Of a stretch of 64,000 nt of DNA, positions 56,121-64,000 are shown piece by piece. Position 1 is the stretch's first letter; each line of letters begins with the position of its first letter. The notes beneath the pieces are model-generated. The model did not search any database, had not been told where the DNA came from, and saw nothing but the letters and a program-made list of their open reading frames with translations. Both the position numbers and the translations under genes were made by a program. The stretch covers positions 93,097,935-93,161,934 of the forward strand of contig JALGPY010000006.1 in assembly GCA_023055425.1 (NCBI GenBank), in the 5' to 3' direction. The DNA comes from Linanthus parryae. Lineage: Eukaryota > Streptophyta > Magnoliopsida > Ericales > Polemoniaceae.

Positions 56121-59100
56121 TGAGTGCGTGTTGTGGATCTGACTTTTTTTCATGTGTCCAGGACGAAGCAATTGTTCGATCAGTACCAGAAGACTTTGGG
56201 GATTGATCTTTGGAGCTCCCACTATGAGGTTTTCATCTCTCTCTCTCAGTCTCTCTTTCTGACTCTCTCTCTCTCTCTCTCTTCCGGTTGATTCTATTTT
56301 CCACAGCTTCATCCTCCTATGGGACTTACAAATTCAAGAAAATAAGCACGTTACAAGTCATGTAGGGGACATATGCTTGAGCAGTTTTGAACTCGCCGTG
56401 ACGATTGTGTATATATTTTGATAGAGCTGTCATCATGGTACATGTATTACTAGTCAAGCTTATTCTCTAGAGTTTTGCTCGTCCAAATATATTAGTATTT
56501 ACTAACAAAGCTAACGGTTCTAGTGTTCATACATGTAATGGTGGCAAAATATCAATCTTAGATTTGACAATGATTAATGTTGGGATTGAACTAATCCAAC
56601 TTACTCTTGACATGATATGTACCATTGGGTATAGAAGACAATGCCATTGGGCTAATGCACTAGTGTTAATAAATCAAAGCATATGATAATATAGATCTTA
56701 ACTTGATCAGAAAGACGATAAGATAATTTTGTTATTCAAGAAGTGAAATATTTTAATAAAAATGGATGGGATAAGAAATTGGGATAGAGAGAGTGGTCTG
56801 TAAGTAGCACACCCTTTGTTCTAGCAGCACCCTGGTTCGGGTTGTCTCTAACTCACTTGAGATAAATTTTATAAACATGTCTTAGTTTCGTACTTTTTAA
56901 TGATTTTTCTAGGCAAGATATAGTAAAGTCGTCCTTCATCTACAGTTTATTAATGTCGCAATATCTTTAGGGCATTTAAAGAATTTGGTGTAATGTGTTT
57001 AATTAAAAAAAGAAGCTATAATTTACTGTGATAATTAAAATGCGTCATTTGTACTGATAAAATATAACCAAGGTGGAGGTTGTAATGCTAAGTGGTGAAG
57101 GGCTTGTGATTCGAGATGACAGTTTGGCTCCCTCTACGGCCATCACCGTGCAGTACGTGCTTGTATTTACGCCAGCATGCAATATCTTCCACACCAGATA
57201 GAGAGAATTGACATACAATACTAGTGTTTTGTTCAAAACATACTGACGTTAGGATTACAGGAAGAAAATGTTACATGTTATATTACCAGAATTCTTAATG
57301 GCATCTGGTATAGACTTTGATTGATTGTTTGTACGCTCAAGCTGTACAATTGATTTTTTTTGCAAAATCAATGTGATTTTAAAAATTATTTTCACTTCCT
57401 ATAAATCAAGAGTGAGAGGTGGATAACATTGTTGAAAATGATAGTTTTTATCTCCAATTATGCTTGCAGAAAATGCAAGAACACTTGAGGAAACTGAAGG
57501 ATGTTAACCGCAACCTACGGAGGGAGATAAGGTAACATTTTTTTAGAAGACTGACTTTTGGTTTTTCCGCTGTAACAAAAAAAAATGTAGCTGGTATAAA
57601 ACATAAATTGAGTGCCAGAGATTTTTTTGTGATTACAGGAGAAGGATGGGAGAGTGCTTGAATGATCTAACCTTCGAGGAGCTGCACGCTCTTGAGCTAG
57701 ACATGGATGCCGCTGTTAAAGTCATTCGTGAACGGAAGGTACATTGATTAAATTCATAAAACCTTCTCTCACAAGTTTATAACAAGGGAACTGTTCAAAT
57801 ACCAACTTTTTTATGGAAATGAAATGTTGGCAATCACATAATGTGTCATCAGCATACTATTAACATATTGGTATTGAACTGCAGAACAAGGTGATCAACA
57901 ATCAGATCGAAACATACAAGAAAAAGGTTTGTTATTGATTTCTTCATGGTAAACAATCAAAATATTCCATTCTTCGCTACTGCAATATTTTCATCCGCCT
58001 TTTTGTTTTGCAGTGGAGAAATGTCCAAGAGATACACAGAAACCTCCTTCTCGAATTTGTGAGTAAATGTCATCCAGAGTTCACTTCTCTATTTTACATA
58101 ATAGTAGTGCATAATCTGTGCCCGAGGGCACGACGCCGAAAAAGAAGATTTATCTTCAAAATCTTTTAGATTGGTTTTTAACTTTTTTAAGGTGTTTGGT
58201 TTCTAGTATAGGTGAGGATAAACTATTCCATATGTCATATTTTGGGAATAGCTTATTTCCCATAGCCCATTGTTATATAGATAGGCTAGTGCCACTATGT
58301 GAAGTCATGAACAGCTGACTGAACACCGTTGGTTTGACATTGTAGCAAAACACACAATCACTGAACTATGGGTTGCAAAACCACCGCCTTAATTAGCTTG
58401 TTCGGAAACAGTTGTGTGTTCACCGAATTTCCTTGCAAAATATATTTAGCAATCTTAATATTAGTCTAACATTGCATCAAGTATTAGAAAGCAAGCAATA
58501 GGTGATCTAAACTCATTGAAGGTGAAAGTAACTTTTTGTTCAGTATTTCATCGGCTTGGCATTTATATAGTGAGTTATTTTTTGTTTGTACTAAGCATTA
58601 TCACCAAGCTAACTGTAGGTGACTAATCCTCGCGAGGCACTGAGTATACTATATAAACCCAGCTTTGGCAACGCACTAGCCCTTGTTCATTAATGAATGT
58701 AATTGTATTTCAAAATGTGAGTCAACAAATTTTGTTGAATTCGCTACATCTTAAACCAATTAGTCTCGACATACTTAACACACATCCTCTAACTCGTTTA
58801 GTCATTTACACCCTAGAAAGATAAAGAAAGAATAACGATGCTGCCAGAAATCGATAAGAGAAGTCAAAAGACAGTCCCCATAGACTAAACGGTTCTTAAA
58901 CTAAAGAAATTACATATTTTTATTTATTTAAGGGAAAAGGATCCATTGGCCATCATAGCAAAAATCTTAAAATCATAAAATTTGTCAAAAACAGTAAAAA
59001 ATAAACTAATCAAATATTCAAATAGTCTAAAAAAAAAAATCTAAGACAACTGTTCCTCAAAGAGAAATAATTAAATTAAAGTTTGGCAGAAATAGTAACA

Positions 59101-59584
59101 TCGCTTATTTGGAAGTTAAGAGGGCCGAATTTGAGTCATGCTCAAAATGTCATCCGGCCTCATAAAAATGTATAGCTCGACCATGTACATGACCTCTTCG
59201 ATTTTGTCCCTGATTGTCCGAATTGACCGAAACTGTTTTTTGTCAACGATAATCTCCATAGAATGATTGTACATCAAATAAAATGAAGTATATACTGATA
59301 TACATATTGAAGTTGCAACTTGCAGATGTACTTAACCTATAAGGTGTCAAAAGTGATGGATCTGTTTTGATTTGATGTAGGATGCTAGAGAGGAGGATCC
59401 ACACTATGGGCTAGTGGACAATGGAGGGGACTATGAGTCTGTTCTGGGATTCCAAGGAGGAGGTCATCCTAGGATGCTGGCCTTGCGTCTTCAGCCACAC
59501 CACCACCACCACCACCACAATCACCAGAATCTTCACACTGCAGGAACTGGATCAGATCTAACTACATTTGCTTTGCTAGAGTAG
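55838..59584 (+). CDS. AP3: APETALA3/TM6-lineage MADS-box transcription factor (class B floral homeotic)
   Basis: Seven exons: 55838-56025, 56162-56228, 57470-57531, 57639-57738, 57885-57926, 58014-58058, 59381-59584. All introns are GT-AG, and the first six exons (188, 67, 62, 100, 42, 45 bp) have the canonical sizes of AP3 genes. The joined protein is 235 residues. Residues 1-60 are the MADS domain ([13 protein letters not shown].., [29 protein letters not shown]); the I region and a K domain follow ([33 protein letters not shown]), with a heptad pattern for dimerisation. The C-terminus has a modified PI-derived motif (RMLALRLQP, then seven His) and ends [10 protein letters not shown], the paleoAP3 motif, so this is TM6 or a non-euAP3 gene. 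Nuclear protein, expected to pair with PISTILLATA/GLOBOSA and bind CArG boxes for petal and stamen identity. Unusual: Trp at exon 6 start (KKWRNVQEI; Val is common). No stop or frameshift; probably functional. Confidence 0.93.
56039..56122. repeat. (TC)32-(TG)10 microsatellite in intron 1 of the AP3-like gene
   Basis: 64 bp of TC followed by 20 bp of TG, starting 13 bp after the exon 1 donor site. It fills most of the 136-bp intron 1. The predicted exon 1 read-through frames here are artefacts. Confidence 0.97.
59498..59518 (+). repeat. (CAC)7 poly-histidine codon tract in exon 7
   Basis: Seven CAC codons, then AAT CAC CAG, inside the PI-derived motif region of the AP3-like protein. The pure codon run suggests replication-slippage expansion. 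Confidence 0.95.
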
Positions 59585-59869
59585 ATCCCTAGCTAGTGTT
59601 TCTTTAGAAGTCTCCTTTGTGTTATGCTTCATGTTTGATGGCACATTTGTGTCTTGATTTATTTCATTGTCCTTGCAACTTGTAGAACATATCAGTACTT
59701 TGCATGCTACTGTTTGCTTGTCGATGGATTTAATCGGGCAATATTTGTGTTATTATTCTTATTTACCGTATTTTATTTTATTTTCCATAAATTGAAGTTT
59801 AAGGATGCGAAAGATTTGAATCACGTAAAAATTATACCACAAGTCACTTAAAAAGGCTTATACATAAGA
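59585..59869 (+). other. 3' untranslated region of the AP3-like gene
   Basis: T-rich sequence after the TAG stop. No canonical AATAAA; CATAAATTG at 59786 and TTATTTTATTTTCC just before could serve as a plant-type polyadenylation region. The 65-codon frame here is not a gene. Confidence 0.4.
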
Positions 59870-60145
59870 CCTTACAATTCTCATCGTGCGATCAGAATAT
59901 TGTGATTGTGCGATCATCTAGGTCGGGTTGCGTGTTTAAGACGGCTGGATTAGGGCTTTAAGCCACTCCATATATAAGCCACATGCTTTACTTGTTTCCC
60001 TATGGTGTAATCATTATCTCTCTGATAATAAAAGTCTGGTTTTCTTTCCGTGGAGGTAGCTAACGAATTCTTTAGTGAACCACGTTAAATTTATGTCTCT
60101 CGATCTTTGTTCGTTCATTTAATTGTTCTCGTCTCGATATAACAA
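59870..60145 (+). repeat. Ale-like copia LTR remnant
   Basis: A short LTR-like strip with TATATAAGCC (likely TATA), GATAATAAAAGTCTGG (polyadenylation signal), GTGGAGGTAGCTAACGAATT, AACCACGTTAAATTTATG and TCTCGATATAACA, an arrangement common at the ends of short plant copia LTRs. The following AAGCTCGTACGAGAGC would be a decayed primer-binding site. The left edge is uncertain. Confidence 0.4.
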
Positions 60146-61108
60146 GCTCGTACGAGAGCATGTTTGCCGATCCAGGTGGAGCTATCAGCTAGGATTTCAC
60201 GATTCAGGTGGAGCATCAGAGCAAGTCTTTGGAGCTAGGGTTTCGAGCTTCTGCCAAGAATGATGTATGGTTCAATGATCAAGATCGACAGGTTTACCGG
60301 GAGACAAAATAAATTGATTCTGGCCTCTGAAAATGGGTTGTAGACACATCCACCGTCTGAGCCCTCAGGTGCTATATAGACCCTTGTTCAGGGAATCCGA
60401 CGCGCATCTGGCTCGCATATGGCGTGCAGCGGACGAGCATCTGGTTCTAGCGCATCCTTTGCAGGAACTCTAGGAGTTGGAGCAACATTGGGCACCTATG
60501 GTGCATCCGTTGCAGGAACTCATAGGAATTGGAGCCCTATATGGCGCATCTAATTCTATAAATTAATGTGGAACATATGGTTCTGGGAAGATCACCCGTG
60601 TATGAGAGGATCATCCATATCTGGTCTCTTTAATTGGAGACATATTTTTCCAAGAAGGTTTTTGGCATCATCATGGTGCATTTGGCTTTGTTTTGGCACT
60701 ATTGGACTGCACTCGGTTCTGTCTTTGTGAATGCATTAGTTTCAGGTTATGGGTTGAGCACTTGTTTCTGTCTAGGGAGGTGTTATCTGTTTATGGGAGG
60801 CGCACTCACTCCTTATTTGGGAGGTGCGCCCATGTCCGGTTTAGGGAGAAGCATCGGTTTCCTGTTCTTGTTGGGCAGATACAATTCGAGGTGGAGATTC
60901 GTTAGAATTGCAACTTGAATAAATCGGGAAAACATGGTTGCAGCGGATACGATCTACTGTGCAGCCTTGTAGTGAGATCGGACAATCTCCTGTGCAGCCT
61001 TAATTTCCCTATTGATTCAAGTCACAAATAAAACAAAATATATTAACTTGTGCTGCTTGATTGAATAGGTTGTGCATACGTTATTTCTAGTACAAGTTAA
61101 TACTATAG
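60146..61108. other. Unresolved stretch with GCGCATCTGG-type words
   Basis: No gene recognised. Words such as TTTGCAGGAACTC, TAGGAGTTGGAGC/TAGGAATTGGAGC and GGCGCATCT recur between 60400 and 60560, suggesting a degenerate local repeat. The 94-codon frame at 60634 has no recognisable domain. Confidence 0.4.
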
Positions 61109-62337
61109 TGTTGCAGAAAAACAGTTTTTGACACCAACTTTAGACCCGGTCTATGAAGAGCTCACTCTTACAAACACGTATTCTTAAACTAGGGTAATTG
61201 AGGATTGATTCAAGACTTCACTCGTCAAAAACTGTTTAGTAATGAATGAGAAATAATCCGTTGAAAATGGATGCCTATCTTTCTCATTTCCAGAATGCTA
61301 AAGTGAACCACATCTTCCCTTTGTCTTTGAATTTAAGTGTTTATACACTCCAAGGTTAGCAGTAAAGGGCACGCCCTTTGGGTGATGCAACTGTAATTGT
61401 TCAAATTCGAACAGCCAACGGTTACAAGCATTCTGAAGGGTTGTGTTCAGTTATTGCCCCTCTCCGGTGCCTTTAAAAGTGACACTCCTCCTCTTTCAAA
61501 TGCTCTAGCATTCAATCTCTCCACAGTTTCTCTCTTCACTTAGTCTTGTTCATAGGGTGTTGTAGACTGATGCTAGTCTACAACACATGAAGAACTTCTA
61601 TCATTTGAGACAATCCGCCACAGTAAAATACCAAAGCACATACGGTTGGAGGCGAAAACTGTCTTACTAAGTTCGTTCCATTTATTTTCAGCATTACTTC
61701 ATTTCTCTTTTCTTATCATAAGAACCAAAGGAGTCTCATATTTCTAACAATCGTAAGATAGTATCTCGACTTTTTACTGTTCTTCACAGTTCTGAAAACA
61801 TTTCGTGGATTATTACAATTTTTTTCAACTGTTATCAGTTTCTACTATTTTTTTTACAACCAGATTTTATTTTTTTCTATTATTTTATGTTTTTCTTTAC
61901 GGTTAGAATTTTCTGTTTGTAAGAACATATTATCATTTCTGTAATCGAGCAAACTCTTTGTTTCCATTCCTTTCTTACCAACTAAAGATTCAATTTTCCG
62001 TACATAATTCATTTCTGAAAGTGCAGAATTAAATTTGCACACTGCAAATTTTATCTGCTAAAACTCTGACAGTGCATAATTATTTTTTGCAATGCAGAAT
62101 TCATCTATTGAAAAGTCTGCTAGTGCAGAATTATTTTTGACAGTGCAAATTTCATCTGCTGAAAAATTATGATAGTGCAGAATTATTTTTAACACTGCAG
62201 AATTCATCTGTTGCAAATTCTGACAATGTAGAATTATTTTAACTGTGCATAATTCATCTGCTGAAAATTCTGACAGTCCATAATTAATTTCTCACAGTGC
62301 AGAACATCTACTAAAACTCTAATAGAGCATGATTAAC
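61109..62337 (+). repeat. Tork-type copia LTR T2, interrupted by the LINE
   Basis: It starts TGTTGCAGAAAAAC and follows the T1 LTR (read on the minus strand) in order: ACTTT.GACCCG.T.TGTGAAGA-type block (61138-61160), GGGCACGCCCTTTGGGTGATG (61367-61387; T1: GGGCACACCCTTTGGGTGGTA), CCTTTAAAAG (61471), and a tail of short degenerate repeats. Its end would lie beyond the LINE that begins at 62338. No coding sequence of the element adjoins it. Confidence 0.6.
62020..62335. repeat. Minisatellite, about 50-56 bp unit, about six copies
   Basis: Each unit carries AGTGCAGAATTATTTTT, a second GCAGAATTCATCTGCTGAAA-like half, and TTCTGACAGT. The halves themselves look related. The block lies in the tail of the T2 LTR, in the region that is also repetitive in the T1 LTR (18180-18640). 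Confidence 0.75.
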
Positions 62338-63230
62338 TTTTTTTTTTAGGGAAAATCAACTTCTATTCATGTAAAAGTCGGGAGGATTAATTACCATTGC
62401 ATCGTTTTGAAGAAGTTGGAGGGCCCAAAACGGGTTGCTACCCACATATATTTGTTTGGTAAAGAAAGACCAAGCTATGCAAACTCGTGTGCTACGCCGT
62501 TCGCCAAACGATGGCTAAAAGGGAATTGAATTGACATAAAACGCTAGGCAAGGGATCGAATCTGACGAATAACATCACCGTTCTCTGACCGGTTGATTGT
62601 GGTACCCTCTGTAGCCGTGATTGCTTCAATAAATTTCTAAGTATCGGATTACAAAATGATGGACCTCTTATTACAATCAAGAGCAAGTAATAAACCATCC
62701 CGGATTGCCAAGGTTTCAGTTCAAGCGCCGAATAAGCCCAAGGCAGTGGAGACGAGACAGTTGCGATGAGCTGACCATGATGATCGCGTAACACCTCTGC
62801 ACCAGGGGACGCCAGCTAGAGGCTGGGCTGATACTCTGCGAATGCCCAGAAATGTCATTCAGTGTGCCCATTTGTTGTTGGATGTGCTCTGTGGTTGACC
62901 GAATAAGAGCCTCGATTGGTTGGAAGTCATTATGAAAGACACGTCTATTCCGATAGCTCCAAATTTGCCAAATAACCATGCACAAGATCACCTTTCCTTC
63001 TCCGAGAGCGTCGGGTAGATAGTAGGCATCCAAAGTGAGACCCCCCCCCCCCAATAATTTATCAAGAAAACCAGGCCCAAAGTGCTTCCACCGAGCAATT
63101 GACACAGAACACTCCATAAATAGGTGGGTTGCCGTATCGGGATGCTTCCCGAAAAGAGGGCAGGAGACTGAAATACCCTGTTTGAACTTAAAAATCTTCA
63201 TCTTCGTAGCGAGGGAGTCCTGAGCCGCTC
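62338..63230 (-). pseudogene. LINE 3' part: zinc-binding region and RNase H (minus strand)
   Basis: A T-run at 62338-62347 is the poly(A) tail of a minus-strand LINE whose 3' end reads ..AGAAGTTGATTTTCCCT. Frames upstream give the RT-associated zinc-binding motif (SCPLFGKHPDTATHLFMECSVSIARW, 63180-63090; Cys, His, His, Cys), IWQIWSYRNRRVFHNDF (62990-62950), and RNase H with EVLRDHHGQLIATVSSPLPW (about 62800-62735). A frameshift near 62800 and stops occur. The A/T-free edge at about 63230 meets the inverted 5' segment. Confidence 0.82.
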
Positions 63231-63239
63231 TAAAAACAG

Positions 63240-64000
63240 TATAAATAATCTTTGGTTGGACTTTTGTTGACCATGAGGAAGCTATGTGGCTTCAACGCTC
63301 CATAATTCTTTGGTTAAAATGTGGTGATCGCAACACTACTTCTTTCATCGGAAAGCCTCTCTCATAAAGGCTCGTAATCATCTTGGCGGACTTCATGATT
63401 CTAGTGGGGTTTGGCGCACGGGAACTGATGAGATTGTCACCATCCTAGACCAGCACTTCTGAGCCATCTTTACCTCTCATAGACCTAGGGCCAATGAAAT
63501 GGAACCGATGCTCCAGCATGTTCTTCCTGTTATCTCAACTCAGCAAGGTGTGGCACTAGATCAAGTATTCGGTCGAGCTGAAGTTGAGTTAGCCTTAGTC
63601 AAATGGGGCCGACCAAGTCCCGGGACCCGACGGCTTTCCGGCACTATTTTTTAAGGAAAACTGGGACCTCTTGGGGGATGAAGCAACAAATACTTTTCTC
63701 GACATTCTGAATAACAAGGCTAGCTTGGCAGGTTTTAATGCTACAGTCATTGCTCTTATTCCAAAAGTTAAATAGGTACGACTTCCGAGTTATTTACGTC
63801 CTATCAGCTTATGTTTTGTTATTTATAAACTGATCACGAGAGTTCTAGTGAATCGTATGAAGGTGGTGCTTGATTCTTGCATCTCAGAGTACCAAAGTGA
63901 TTTTGTCCCAGGAAGACTTATTACTGATAATATTTTGGTTGCGTTTGAGATTTTGCACTCTATGAGAATGCGCAAAAAAGGGAAGACAGGTTATATGGTT
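63240..64000 (+). pseudogene. LINE 5' part: linker and reverse transcriptase (plus strand, runs off the window)
   Basis: The frame opens DHEEAMWLQRS.., WLKCGDRNTTSFHRKASHKARNHL, the linker of plant LINEs, then GRAEVELALVKWG with a one-base shift into SPGPDGFPALFFKENWDLLG (RT fingers), VIALIPKVK, stop, and [45 protein letters not shown] and GKTGYMV just before the palm KLD motif. Stops at 63460 and 63774 and a frameshift at about 63610. Confidence 0.87.

Noticed and set aside
55776..56123. Alternative frame and read-through frame over exon 1 of the AP3-like gene
   Set aside because: The read-through passes the exon 1 donor into the TC repeat; the other is an out-of-frame shadow of the MADS domain.
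60634..60918. 94-codon plus-strand frame
   Set aside because: Hydrophobic but without family motifs, overlapped by another frame, and next to degenerate repeats; probably chance.
1..64000. CRISPR array, bacterial operon or plasmid-type systems
   Set aside because: No regularly spaced direct repeats with unique spacers and no bacterial-type gene clusters; the sequence is plant nuclear DNA.

Overview
The window is nuclear DNA of a flowering plant, most likely a eudicot. The evidence is a seven-exon MADS-box gene of the APETALA3/TM6 lineage with GT-AG introns, a plant self-incompatibility S1-family (SPH) gene, long A/T-rich non-coding stretches, microsatellites, and a dominant load of plant Ty1/copia, Ty3-type and LINE retrotransposons. 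No tRNA, rRNA, CRISPR array or bacterial-type operon was seen. Only two loci look like functional host genes: the SPH-like gene (42294-42716, +) and the AP3-like gene (55838-59584, +).

Layout. 1-19453 is one nested pile of four LTR retrotransposons. A Tork-like copia element (T1, minus) has its left LTR cut by a Sirevirus-like copia element (S2, plus; only its env-position ORF and 3' LTR lie in the window). S2 is cut by another copia element (C1, minus; 5' LTR and primer-binding site), and the LTR of C1 is cut by a nearly complete Sirevirus-like element (S1, minus, 501-9360, target duplication TCCTT). 19454-22910 is A/T-rich with no recognisable gene. 22940-27793 holds two Ty3-type LTR-like blocks around a tiny internal region. 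28291-41727 is a 5'-truncated LINE (endonuclease, reverse transcriptase, RNase H) split by a copia solo LTR (C2, duplication CTCAT) and by a complete copia element (C3, 30560-38886). A 103-bp foldback element (41731-41833) follows the LINE and lies about 460 bp upstream of the SPH-like gene. 43768-51600 is a graveyard of Athila-like gag, LTR pieces, a copia 3' end and decayed gag. 51602-54689 looks like a Ty3-type solo LTR. Then come the AP3-like gene, an Ale-like LTR remnant, a Tork-type LTR (T2) related to T1, and at the right edge a LINE whose two halves lie in opposite orientation, as expected from twin-priming.

Function. The AP3-like protein should act in the nucleus as a class B floral homeotic factor, normally as a heterodimer with a PISTILLATA/GLOBOSA partner, specifying petals and stamens. 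The SPH-like protein should be a small secreted protein. The two genes are not otherwise connected. All the retrotransposon coding regions examined carry stops or frameshifts, so the elements appear immobile on their own. I found no convincing undescribed gene system. The most instructive signals are structural: the nesting order with target duplications, the inverted LINE, the foldback element, the palindrome-rich Sirevirus LTRs, and a poly-histidine tract inside the C-terminal motif of the AP3-like protein.
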